Assembly: GCA_034670405.1 (NCBI GenBank)
Contig: JAXDDX010000003.1
Location: 4,575,001 to 4,639,000 of the forward strand
DNA from: Hoplostethus atlanticus
Taxonomy: Eukaryota; Chordata; Actinopteri; Trachichthyiformes; Trachichthyidae
Length of the DNA stretch: 64,000 bases
Reading direction: 5' to 3'
Positions 24,296 through 34,761 of this stretch are shown here, piece by piece. A model generated the notes under the pieces. It ran no database searches. It was not told the origin of the DNA and saw only the letters and a list, made by a program, of their open reading frames with translations. Positions within the stretch are counted from its first letter, which is position 1. The number at the start of each line of letters is the position of its first letter. A program made the position numbers and the translations under genes.

Positions 24296-26039
24296 ATGGA
24301 GACCAAGCAGGAATCTCCTGTGTGGAGTCAGGCTCCTAACAGTGATTCAGGCAATGCCACTCAGGTCTGTTCCTCTGTCTGAGATCAGCTTGGTACATTG
24401 ATTGTCTCTATAGAGTCATGAAAATGCAATATATTTGGTGTATAAGAAGGCAAGTCATGCTCATATGTACACACACACACACACACACCAGACACTTTCA
24501 CTGTTTTGCTAGCCAATTACGTTTTTAGGATAGGACCTCCAAATGATGGTTGGTCACCTACCAAGCAGCCTGGTAGGGTAGAAAGACCTCTCACACTCAT
24601 ATACGTACTGTAAATTCCCTTTAAATTTACAGTAAATATGGATGATCTTTTGGGATGACTCATGATGAGGGAGGGAAATGATGTTGTAGATGGGTCATGG
24701 ATTGTGCCGATGTGTTTCAGGTGCATTTTGAGGGTGGCACAGTGGCCCAGATCGTGTACAGCGGAGATCAGCCGGACCGAGGGCAACAGCAGGTGGTCTA
24801 CACAGCCGACGGGAACTCCTATACCTCGGTGGAATCAGCTGAACACACGCTGGTCTACATACACCCTGCAGATGGCTCTCAGGTAAGGAGGGGTCTGGTC
24901 CAGGAGGAGGCATGAGCAGGTGGGGGTTCGATGCCTGGTCAGTCACCACATGGCTGTTGCACTGGAGCAAGGGACCTTTTCATTATGGGACACTTTTTGA
25001 ACTGCTAGGCGACCCTGCCTAGTTGTCATTACTAACCTACAATATTTTCACAAATTCTTATGTAGTTATTTTTACGTTTACCAAGTTTACCGACTGTCAG
25101 AATGTGCATTTGCTCACAACATTATATTTCTTTCAGAATGTGTTTTCTGATCAGCCCCAAGTGGCTTACATTCAGCAGGATGGTACGACCCAACAGGCAA
25201 GTCTACCTACCGCATCGCCGCATCATCACCTCTCACCGAACCACCTCGTTTTCACAGGATTGTAAAGCGAAACCAAATTTAAAGTGATTTAACTTGCAGG
25301 TCACCGTCCTGCTGCCCAGTGGACAGAACATGAATGCTGCCAACCTGCATGTTCTCAGCAACGTGGCAGAGGCTCCGCAGGCCATCCTGGAGCCGGTTTC
25401 TCAGGTGAGGGTGGCGTATTTGTTTATGTATAGATGTAGGGAGGATGTAGCTATTTGCTTTTCCAGAACAGTGAGTAGTATTCGTCTATTCTCCATGTGA
25501 AAATACAAACATTTCATAATTAATCTACTATTTTGCACCGACGTTCAACAATCATACAGGGAGAAATCCACTATAGAAGAGGTAGATATACCAATTTCTC
25601 CTCTGACAGCAGCCTCAATAGACACAATAGATGCAACTCTCTCCACCTGTATGTATAACCTACAGCTCAATGCACCAAGTTCATGCCCGTTCTCTCGAAG
25701 GTCATTCTGGGAAATGTAGGATATCACTACCTGAGGTAGAAGTAGACAAGGCAGGTTGAGGGAAAGTGGGTGCAACACTTGGTCTCTAAATAACTCCTGG
25801 AATGTCGCCCACCTTGTATAAATAAAGATTAACAGAACAACAGAGTGAATATTGACCCTCTCAAACTCAGCTGTCCGTGTCCAACTCCCTCACCTCCATG
25901 GCTGACATCACGGACCCCCCCAGCAGTCCCCTGGGGGCCACGGACTCCACAGAGGACTCTGAGGAGGAAGATGACGAGGACTCTGAGCTGGATGACTGGG
26001 AGCCACGCCAACCTCAGTCTTTCACCCCTCACAACCTCT
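24296..26039 (+). CDS. prdm10: prdm10 exons for the N-terminal region (residues 1-188)
   Basis: Five coding exons. The first holds the ATG and 23 codons, starting [10 protein letters not shown], with acceptor AG at 24261-24262 so that 33 bases of 5' UTR share it. The next three encode a region with [10 protein letters not shown] and [13 protein letters not shown] segments characteristic of PRDM10. The fifth carries a strongly acidic run (Glu/Asp, about residues 160-175) before QSFTPHNL. It ends with one base of the next codon at 26039. Confidence 0.93.
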
Positions 26040-29000
26040 GTGAGTGGCTTCCTCAAGCTCTGTGGTCCGTCAGTAGTAAGACGGCTATAGATGCATTTAG
26101 ACGCTTTGTCGACTAACACTAACTCCACTTCTGTCTCTCGACTGTGGAAACGACAGTCGATTCACAAACTTGTATCTTTCTGAAGCCTTTGTTCTGCTCT
26201 AACGTCTGGTCCTTCTGTGTTGTGAAAAAGGTCCATCTTGGTTTTCACTCTTTATTATATTTTTCTTCTATCAAGTGAAGACAATCTGCCAGTGGGGTGA
26301 CATGATTGAACTTATTTCCAATGCCAGTCAACCTACAATTATAACTTATTCCAATGCAGCTTTTGAAACAAGTGAATGTTTGTTAGGACGAAGGGAAATG
26401 ATGCCACCCTGCTGGCAGATATTTTTACTAGATTAAAGAAAAACAACATTTTATGACCCCATACTAGATTAAATAACTCGTCTAGTTTATTTGTATAGCC
26501 CTTAATCACGGTTACAGTCTCAAAGGGCTGCACTACGCCCACGTTATGACACCCCTGACCTTGGACCAAGCTTGCACAAAACCTGGTGTACCCCAGATGG
26601 ACTTTTTTTTTTGCTTTTTTTTTGTTTGTTTTTTTGCACTCTCTCTTACCGCTTTCTCCCTCTTGTGGCCTCTCAGGGTGTGAGGAGTGTAATAATGCCA
26701 ACCCCTCTGTGTGTCTGAAGCACGGCCCCCTGCACCCCATCCCCAACCGGCCGGTGATGTCCAAAGCCCGGGCCAGCCTCCCTCTGGTCCTCTACATCGA
26801 TCGCTTCCTGGGAGGGGTGTTCTCCAAGAGACGCATTCCCAAACGCACACAGTTCGGGCCCGTAGAGGGACCCCTGGTGCCACAGAGCGAGCTGCAGGAC
26901 CACTACATTCACCTCAAAGTAAACCAGCGCTCTGCATTACTAGTTTTTTTTATTGCCTTTAATTATTTTGTATACTATAGTATTGGACATCTTGTAAAAA
27001 TACACCCAACCTAAATCACAAAGTGGAGCTGCAATAGAGAAGAGTGTCTCAACAATATAAGAGCTTGGCCACACATATGTGATCTGTTCTCTGATCCCAT
27101 TTTCTTCGCTCTCTGTTGTAGCTGTGCATGCTGGATGCAGACAAAGATGGAGCGAAGTCTGACGACATGTGGGTGGATCTGTCTGATGAGGACAGCTGCA
27201 ACTGGATGATGTTTGTGCGGCCCGCCCAGAACCACCTGGAGCAGAACCTGGTAGCCTATCAGTACGGCTCTGAGATATTCTACACAACCATCAAGAACAT
27301 CCAGCCCAAGCAGGAGCTCAAGGTGCAAACTGTTTTATTTTCTCATGGTGTTTTGAGCACAGTTGAGTTCAGTTCAAGTGGTAAGGTACCCAAGCATTTT
27401 TAGTGCTAGCCCGCTTTCCAAGGATGCTTTCCAACATCACTTACACAGAAGCAATAAACAAAACTACCTGGTAATTCAGTGGAACAACAACGGGTACTGA
27501 CATGGTACCTTCCCCTACAGCATGGTATTTGTGTAATGGAAAAACTGTAATAGATTTTCTTGTAAATGGTGCTGTAAATATCAGACCCTTAACTAATTTA
27601 TTAACCAGGTATAAATTCTTTCACACATGCTCATTTTTTTCCTTTTTTTAGTTTTTGTTATGTTTTTGTGGACCCCTGGAAGAAAAGTTGTTACCTTGGT
27701 AATAAATAAAACAACAAATAAACCATAACAGCGATGATATTTCTTTCTGCAGGTCTGGTATGCGGCATCATACGCAGAGTTTGTAAACCAGAAGATCCAC
27801 AATGTAACGGAGGAGGAGAGAAAAGGTGAGGCTCCGCTTGATATCAATGACATATTTCAACATTATGAGCTATTATATAACAGCTATTATGGTAGTAGTG
27901 GTTATCACTGGTCCTCACCTTGTGTTGTTTTGTCAGTCCTGCGGGAGCAAGAGAAGAATTGGCCTTGCTACGAGTGTAACCGGCGTTTTGTGAGCTCCGA
28001 GCAACTGCAGCAACATCTCAACATGCATGATGAAAAGCTGACCTCTGTCACCAGGTGAAAGATTCTTGTGATCTCACTTCATACTTGTGCGTCTATCAAC
28101 CTCGGTGAAATAATAGAGTTCACACTCTCTCCTCCTCTTCTCAGATCCAGAGGCCGTGGTCGAGGAAGAGGCAGGAAGAGGTTTGGCACTGGACGAAGGC
28201 CAGGACGCCCGCCGAAATTTATACGTTTGGATCCACTGATAGATGCTGGTGGGGAAAAGACACCGGTAGGAGAGACATTTATACATGTCTACAATACACT
28301 AAGCAATATTGGGATGTTCTTTTTGCAGAGTTTTAGGTTCACAATAACGGTAAAATGATAAACTTTATTTATATAGCGCTCATCTAAAAGCGTGGTTTAC
28401 ATAAAGGCATAACAATACAGAATCGTACACTATATTAAATGTATAGTAAATAACAAAAAGCAAATCTACAAAAGTGCATTTTAAGAAAAACTTTATTATT
28501 AGTTTGCCTCATGACATCAGTCCTCAATGGATGATCTTTTTAACAGGAGATGCTGGGATTGGTGGGGAAGCAGACGCTTGAAGAGCGAACGGACGGCGTC
28601 CAGAATGGGCTGAAGGTGGTGGAGCTGGAGCTGGAGCCGGAGGGGGAGGTGGGGTCCGAGGCAGAGGGCCAGCTAATGCCCTCTGCAGGGGAACCAGTCC
28701 CAGAGCCAGCCAGCCCGCCCTCCACCACAGAGCTTCCTGTTCCAGTGAAGGAGGACCCAGCGCAGAGCAGCCAAGCAGACGCCCACCTCACATCTCAGGA
28801 CATGCGCCGTGCCAAGAGGATACGGGTAAGACTGCAGAGTGGAGCTCACTGTCCTCGCTGAAATGCAACAGTGTTTTAGATGGCCTGTTATTTGGTGTCA
28901 CGGCGGCCATGTTTTGCTTTACAACAGTGTGTCTCTCTTCCTCAATGCGTGCTTCCCTCAAAGATGGATGTGCAGGTAGGCGGGGCCTGGAGGATGGGAC

Positions 29001-32000
29001 AAAACATGATGTTTAAGGATTCCTTTTGTCATTTTCCATGGTGTTCATGTGACATTTGAGGATGTGCCTCCTCCTCCATTACTCCATTGCATCTGTCAGC
29101 CTCTCCCCAAGTCTCAGCAAAATGCTACCTCTGATCCATGTCAGCAAAACATTGTTGTGCTCCTGTGTTAGTAGTTCCTCTCTCTGATTTCCATTGTAGA
29201 ACGCAGCGCTGCAGCACCTCTTCATCAGGAAGAGCTTCCGTCCTTTTAAATGTACCCACTGTGGCAAGGCCTTCCGGGACAAAGACAAGCTGGATCAGCA
29301 CCTGCGGGTCCATGGCCGTGAAGCCTACGCATTCTCCTGCCACATCTGCAGCAAGAGCTTCCTGAGTGACTCGGCCTTGGAGGACCACCTGGTGCTGCAC
29401 ACCGAGCACCGCTCCTATTCGTGTCTCTTATGCCCCGAAACCTTTGAAAGGCTGGACCTGCTCAAAGACCACGTGGGGGTGCACGCCGTGGATGGCTGCT
29501 TCACCTGTCCCTCCTGCAAGAAGACCTTTACTGACTTCATCCAGGTTAAGAATAAATGTCTCTTAGAAAATGAAGTGATCTTAGAACAGCTAAGAGGCGT
29601 TGTTGCGCGTGACGTGAAGCGGATTGACAAAACCCTCTTAGCTGTTATAAAATCACCGAGGACTGGAACCATCTGCTGTATAATAGTGAATTGACCATCG
29701 ACATTTACACCATTTCCTCTAGGTTAAGAAGCATATCCGCTGTTTCCACTCAGAGAAGATCTTCCAGTGCCGAGACTGTGAAAAGGCCTTCTGCCGGCCC
29801 GACAAGCTGCGTCTGCACATGTTACGCCACTCCGACCGCAAGGACTTCCTGTGCTCGACGTGTGGCAAGCAGTTCAAGGTAAGAGGGATACGGAGAGCAT
29901 GGAAACGGAGATACCAAGAGATATGTGTGTAGTTCTTGGGTACTAAAGTTTCTTTCCTTGTGACCCTAAGAGGAAAGATAAGCTGCGGGAGCACATGCAG
30001 CGCATGCACAATCCTGACAGAGAGGCCAAGAAGGCTGACCGCGTCCACCGCTCCAAAACCCTCAAACTGAAGGTGCCCACCACCGACTTTGAGAGCTTCA
30101 TGTTCAAATGCAGAGTCTGCATGATGGGATTCAGACGCAGAGGAATGCTGGTGAGTTTCAACTTGAAGAAGACTTCTTATTTGTTGCATGTGCACAAGTG
30201 TGCTCACCTGTACCTTTTCTGGATGCAGGTTAATCATTTGTCCAAACGTCACCCAGAGATGCGTATTGATGACGTGCCTGAGCTCACCTTGCCAATTATC
30301 AAGCCCAACAGGGACTACTTCTGCCAGTATTGTGACAAGGTTGGTTTGGTTCCCCGACCTGTTTTTGATGTATGTATGGGAATAGGCCCTTGTCTTTTCT
30401 TTGTTAGTGTGTGGCCCTTTTTCCATGTGTATATGGTTCATTTTTCTTGGAAGGACACCCACACACCATCAAAAATAAGGATCAGAACTTCTAGAAGATC
30501 TAGGTCCACATTGTTCCAAAGTGTAAGGCAGCCTTCTAATTCAATGTCAACCCTGAGTCTGACCTGAGCAGCTTTCAGTGTAGTTGTGGTGACATGAACT
30601 CATCTCTGTGCAGGTGTATAAGAGTGCCAGTAAAAGGAAAGCCCACATACTGAAGAATCACCCCGGGGCAGAGTTGCCTCCCAGCATCCGTAAGTTGCGC
30701 CCGGCTGCTCCCGGAGAGCCGGACCCCATGCTGAGCACGCACACCCAGCTGACGGGCACCATCGCCACTGCGCCGGTCTGCTGCCCACACTGTGCCAAGC
30801 AGTACAGCAGCAAGGTGAGTACCATGTCCAGACAGGTACGCTACAGCATGGAAATCAGTGTTACACAGAGCTTGACTCTCTTGAGGCAGACTCAATAAGT
30901 AGCTACGTTTTATTATTATTTGAGCAGTTATGTAGCTAATTTTTACTTTGCACTTAACTTTAATGTGGTTTTGATTGTATTTTACTTCTGTACATCATTC
31001 TATGACATTTATCTGCAACTGTTATAGGCTTTTCACACTTGAATATGTTAGCCCAGGGTTAACTTTAACCCTGGGTTATAATAGCCCTGGGTTAATTTAT
31101 CTCATGTTTCACACTAGTTTTCTTTAACCCTGGGCTAACAATTGACCCCGGGTATTCAGTGTTCAGGATTTCACACTGTAAACTTGTAGACCCCGGGTTA
31201 ACGTTTAATGCTAATGTTTAACTCGCTGTTACATTCTAACCTCTGTTACATTCTAACCTCTGTTACATTCTAACCCCTGTTACATTCTAACCCGTTACAT
31301 TCTAACCCCTGTTACATTCTAACCCCTGTTACATTCTAACCCATTACATTCTAACCCCTGTTACATTCTAACCCCTGTTACATTCTAACCCATTACATTC
31401 TAACCCCTGTTACATTCTAACCCCTGTTACATTCTAACCCGTTACATTCTAACCCGTTACATTCTAACCCCTGTTACATTCTAACCCCTGTTACATTCTA
31501 ACCCCTGTTACATTCTAACCCGTTACATTCTAACCCCTGTTACATTCTAACCCGTTACATTCTGACCCCTGTTACATTCTGACCCCTGTTACATTCTGAC
31601 CCCTGTTACATTCTAACCCGTTACATTCTAACCCGTTACATTCTAACCCCTGTTACATTCTAACCCGTTACATTCTAACCCCTGTTACATTCTAACCCGT
31701 TACATTCTAACCCATTACATTCTAACCCCTGTTACATTCTAACCCCTGTTACATTCTAACCCGTTACATTCTAACCCCTGTTACATTCTAACCCGTTACA
31801 TTCTAACCCCTGTTACATTCTAACCCCTGTTACATTCTAACCCATTACATTCTAACCCCTGTTACATTCTAACCCGTTACATTCTAACCCCTGTTACATT
31901 CTAACCTGTTACATTCTAACCCCTGTTACATTCTAACCTGTTACATTCTAACCCCTGTTACATTCTAACCTGTTACATTCTAACCCCTGTTACATTCTAA

Positions 32001-34761
32001 CCCCTGTTACATTCTGACCCCTGTTACATTCTAACCCGTTACATTCTAACCCGTTACATTCTGACCCCTGTTACATTCTAACCCCACAACGTTTCACACT
32101 ATTGTTCTTAGCACCGCGTTTCGGGGATAGCACCACAAAGGCGGTGCTAACCCTGCTTCGTAGCAGGGTTTGTTAACCCAGGGTTAAAAGCGGTGTTAAC
32201 CCTCAAAAATGCAAGTGTGAAACGCTGCTTAGCCCGGGGTTAAATGCATCCTTAACCCAGGGCTAAGAAAGACGTGTGAAAGTGTAGTGTGAGGGGTTAA
32301 GTGTAGTGTGAAAAGCATATTAGTGTTTGTCTTGAAGCTGCTGCCAGGTCTCCTTTTGAAAAGAGATACAGTTTGATTGGTTTACCTGATCAAATAAAGG
32401 TTAGCTGAATAGAAATAATTTCTGTGTGCATGTGTCTCAGACTAAGATGGTGCAACACATCAGGAAGAAGCATCCTGAATATGCCCAGATGGCCAACACC
32501 ATCCAGGCCCCTCTGACCACAGCTGTTATCAGCAGCGCTCCTGCCGTCATCAATGCAGATGGCACCACGGCTGAGACTGTAGTGGTGAGAAGACGACAAA
32601 CATGCATTTCACCTGTCTGCATTTCTATCTGGAACATTTGAGAACTTTCTGTATTACACTTATTACACCAGTAAGTTAAAGGAAGAAATATATTAATGGA
32701 AAGAAGAAAGTGTTTCATACTCAGGGGAAAAAAAGTAAATATAATAAAACCTATAAAATAACCCTAAGACAAACTTTGCAGACTCTATACTTTTTGTTGT
32801 GATCTGGTTTAAAGCCAAAGTATCTCTAAATTCCTTTCCTCTCACGTTGGGCTGATCCATTCTTTTCCATTTTGCTCATCACTACATTTTTCCTAAGATG
32901 GTCTTCGTAAGGTTCTCTTTCGTCTTTCCCACTGGAGCTGCCTCCATAGATTCGTGATATAGGATTATCTATGAGCCCTAAATGGAAGATAATGATCCAG
33001 TGCTTTCCTCAGACAACAGACCGGTATGTTACGCCTGAGGTTCATGACTTTATTTCTCCACAGACGACAGACCTGCTGACCCAGGCCATGACGGAGCTTT
33101 CCCAGACGCTGACCACAGACTACCGTACAGCCCAGGGAGACTACCAGAGGATCCAGTACATCCCCGTCTCTCAGGCAGGAAGCAGTCTGGCCCAGCCGCA
33201 GCACATTCAGCTCCAAGTCGTCCAAGTGGCTCCGGTAAGATGCAGGATCTGATCGATATATAGCCCAGCATTTTCTGCTCTCTGCTGAATTCTCTGCTCT
33301 GTAGGTTGACGGTATTTATGAAGAAATGTCTCAGGGTGGATTAAGGTGGTTTAAGAAATGGTAAGAAGTAGTCCTTGTCTGTGTGTTTGGTCTACAGGCT
33401 TCCTCGCCACATTCCCAGCATCCTACGGTGGATGTGAGCCAGCTGCATGACCCTCATGGCTACAGCCAGCACTCCATCCAAGTGCAGCACATTCAGGTCA
33501 CTGAGCCCACGGGCACTGGGCAGGGTGCCGCCCAGGTAAACCATCATCAGAGTAACTTATAACACACACAGTATCATGGTGTATCCAGAGAATCTCAAAG
33601 TACTAAATAAAGTACTACATATTACCATGAATGGGTACTCAGGCAGCCATCTTCTCTTCTCTCTTCAGGTCACAGGTCAGCCTCTAAGCCCCACCTCCCA
33701 GCAGGCTTCCCAGGAGCTGAGCCCTGCCCAGCTGACCCCAGTGACCTTAGCCCAGAGCCACGCCCTCCAAGCTACCGGCACTCAGCAGCAGGGGACTGTG
33801 CAGCACGCCTACATCCCCGGGAACTGGAACTACCGAGGCTACCGTGAGTTCCCTCCCTACGCCATCTCTTGTGGCTGTGTACCGTTCAATCAGGCCGAGA
33901 GGAATATTGTCACCTGACTATCGATGTTTATCTTTTTTTTTTTCATCCAGCATCTGAGATCCAGATGATGGCTCTCCCCCACACTCAGTATGTGATAGCT
34001 GAGGCCAGCACGCCTGTATCTGGAGTCAACAGCGGCCAAGTGAAAACGGTGAGTGAATGCTGGGCTATATAATGTCTTTCTGCAAGAGGAAAATGGATAC
34101 TGCCTATGGCTTTGGTGGAGACAATCACTGTATTGTGCATAGCTGAAGCTGTTTTTTTCTTCTTCCCTATATCCTAATAAGCTATGTTCACTCTGTATGG
34201 AGTTGCATGTAGTCATTCATCTGAGGCAGTCGTCATGATTTTGGTGCCCAGCAAAAGCAAAGTGAAAGTAAAATAACCAACTTGTACTTAGTATTTGTGG
34301 AGACACATCAGTTGAGTTAAAACTCTATGTATGAAATGTGTTAAACAGTTTTGAGTGAAATCAATATTGAATATTGGACTCTCTTCCATGTTAGCTGGGT
34401 GACTAGTAGAGGAGAAGCGTATGTGACGTCTTTTGGCATCGTTACTCTGCGCACACCGTCTCTTAGACATTGCTGTCAGTTTGTGTTGCATTATGGGTGA
34501 CAGCCTAGAAATAGAAAAAAAATAAGAAGCACGAAGGACTGAACTTCCCCCGTTGTGTTTCTGCTGCAGACACACTACGTCATCTCCGAGGGCCAGGCTG
34601 AGCTGGAGACCAAACAGGTGACCATTCCTCAGAGCACAATCCAGGGCCATGCTGAACATCTGGAGCAGCAGCCGACCAATCAGCAGGCTGCCACGCAGTA
34701 CATCATCACCACCACCACCAATGGCAGCGGCACTAGTGAGGTTCACATCACCAAACCCTGA
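24296..34761 (+). CDS. prdm10: PR domain zinc finger protein 10 (22 coding exons)
   Basis: Joined exons: 24296-24364, 24721-24882, 25137-25196, 25300-25404, 25871-26039, 26677-26918, 27122-27322, 27753-27825, 27937-28054, 28145-28265, 28547-28825, 29200-29544, 29723-29878, 29971-30150, 30229-30339, 30614-30814, 32441-32584, 33064-33234, 33398-33535, 33669-33843, 33951-34048, 34570-34761. They total 3510 nt, i.e. 1169 residues plus TGA, close to human PRDM10 (about 1150). Phases agree at every junction; all introns are GT-AG except one GC-AG (25197-25299). Order: acidic N-terminus, zinc knuckle (C190, C193, C201, H204), PR domain (about 205-340), finger 1 (C371-H391), AT-hook-like GRPPK (420-424), fingers 2-10 (551-875), Gln-rich C-terminus (913-1169). 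PRDM10 is a nuclear DNA-binding activator; in mouse it supports early embryonic growth. No PR-domain methyltransferase activity is established. No breaks seen. Confidence 0.96.
24480..24488. repeat. Short CA tract in prdm10 intron
   Basis: CA dinucleotides run from about 24471 to 24489 in the intron after the first coding exon. Confidence 0.7.
24915..25015 (+). repeat. Possible tRNA-derived SINE fragment in prdm10 intron
   Basis: GGGGGTTCGATGCCTGGTCA (box-B-like), then CACATGGCTGTTGCACTGGA, then GCAAGGGACC resembles the head of a teleost SINE. It is partial and diverged. Confidence 0.5.
25197..25299 (+). other. prdm10: GC-AG intron in prdm10
   Basis: The exon ends CAACAG and the intron begins gcaagt instead of GT; the acceptor is cttgcag. 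The 103-bp removal gives QQ joined to VTVLLPSGQ, the junction expected from the family. The nearby GT at 25200 would shift the frame. Confidence 0.85.
26482..26560. repeat. Fragment of a dispersed fish repeat
   Basis: GTTTATTTGTATAGCCCTTA, then CTCAAAGGGCTGCAC resembles the common teleost phrase of a TTTATTTATATAGC type. It lies in the intron before the PR-domain exons. Confidence 0.55.
26677..27322 (+). CDS. prdm10: prdm10 exons for the zinc knuckle and PR domain
   Basis: Exons 26677-26918 and 27122-27322. The first opens with CEEC and CLKH (zinc knuckle), followed by [13 protein letters not shown] and [20 protein letters not shown], the start of the PR (SET-like) fold. The second carries [17 protein letters not shown] and [15 protein letters not shown]. 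The [11 protein letters not shown] stretch corresponds to the SET NH(S/C)xxxN region, but like other PRDM proteins it lacks canonical SET catalytic features, so enzymatic activity should not be assumed. Confidence 0.93.
27753..28265 (+). CDS. prdm10: prdm10 exons: end of PR domain, zinc finger 1, AT-hook-like segment
   Basis: Exons 27753-27825, 27937-28054 and 28145-28265. They encode [16 protein letters not shown] (PR domain end), an isolated C2H2 finger (C371, C374, H387, H391), then an Arg/Gly-rich segment with RRPGRPPK, an AT-hook-like minor-groove motif. The 111-bp intron between the first two is open in frame. Confidence 0.92.
28350..28430. repeat. Fragment of a dispersed fish repeat
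   Basis: AAACTTTATTTATATAGCGC followed by AAAGCGTGGTTTACATAAAG is the same general type of repeat end, in another prdm10 intron. Confidence 0.5.
28547..28825 (+). CDS. prdm10: prdm10 exon for the variable acidic linker
   Basis: This 93-codon exon is Glu- and Pro-rich, with little recognisable conservation until the end, DMRRAKRIR, which is typical of PRDM10 just before its finger array. It is probably a disordered linker (inference). Confidence 0.9.
28964..28975 (+). CDS. prdm10: Candidate 12-nt microexon of prdm10 (MDVQ)
   Basis: A pyrimidine-rich tract ends in cctcaaag, then ATGGATGTGCAG, then gtaggcgg. Both flanking exons are phase 0, so inclusion adds MDVQ between KRIR and NAALQHL without a frame change. 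Whether it is used cannot be told from genomic sequence. Confidence 0.35.
29200..30814 (+). CDS. prdm10: prdm10 exons for zinc fingers 2 to 10 (first part)
   Basis: Exons 29200-29544, 29723-29878, 29971-30150, 30229-30339 and 30614-30814. Fingers by first Cys and last His: 2 (C551-H571), 3 (C580-H600), 4 (C608-H628), 5 (C636-H657), 6 (C664-H684), 7 (C692-H713), 8 (C747-H768), 9 (C792-H813) and the Cys half of 10 (C854, C857). All zinc ligands are intact. Introns cut fingers 5, 7, 8, 9 and 10 between the Cys pair and His pair. A basic linker lies between 7 and 8, and a Pro-rich linker with [20 protein letters not shown] between 9 and 10. Confidence 0.95.
31028..32316. mobile_element. Non-autonomous DNA element with 12-bp TIRs carrying an internal minisatellite
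   Basis: GCTTTTCACACT at 31028-31039 is matched by the inverted AGTGTGAAAAGC at 32305-32316. Both flanks inside the ends hold several palindromic TTAACCC(T/A)GGG-type blocks and repeated TTTCACAC motifs, and a tandem array fills the middle. It has no coding capacity. It sits wholly in the prdm10 intron 30815-32440, with splice sites untouched. No clear target-site duplication was seen. Confidence 0.65.
31228..32085. repeat. Minisatellite of about 53 units of 15 or 17 bp (GTTACATTCTAACCC / ...CCCT)
   Basis: Units are GTTACATTCTAACCCCT (17 bp) or GTTACATTCTAACCC (15 bp), with variants starting ATTACATT, with TGACCCC, or shortened to AACCT. I count about 53 copies of TTACATTCT by eye. Each unit contains CTAACC, the vertebrate telomeric hexamer in permuted form. 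Confidence 0.95.
32340..32402 (+). repeat. LINE-type 3' end fragment
   Basis: CCAGGTCTCCTTTTGAAAAG then TTACCTGATCAAATAAAGGT. This is the same family as the piece at 2800-2890 and lies just before the exon at 32441. Confidence 0.55.
32441..34761 (+). CDS. prdm10: prdm10 exons for the end of finger 10 and Gln-rich C-terminus
   Basis: Exons 32441-32584, 33064-33234, 33398-33535, 33669-33843, 33951-34048 and 34570-34761. The first supplies the His pair of finger 10 (H870, H875; QHIRKKHPE). The rest is Gln/Ser/Thr/Pro-rich, with [31 protein letters not shown] and a terminal [17 protein letters not shown] that is diagnostic of PRDM10. This type of region acts in transcriptional activation in the family. 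Stop TGA is at 34759-34761. Confidence 0.93.

Noticed and set aside
29995..30567. 190-residue frame read as a separate gene
   Set aside because: It is two prdm10 exons read through an in-frame intron and into the next intron; it is reported as a splicing observation instead.
31228..32085. Array considered as a CRISPR array or interstitial telomere
   Set aside because: Units are directly abutting without spacers, and the telomeric hexamer is separated by a fixed TTACATT-type sequence, so it is a minisatellite.
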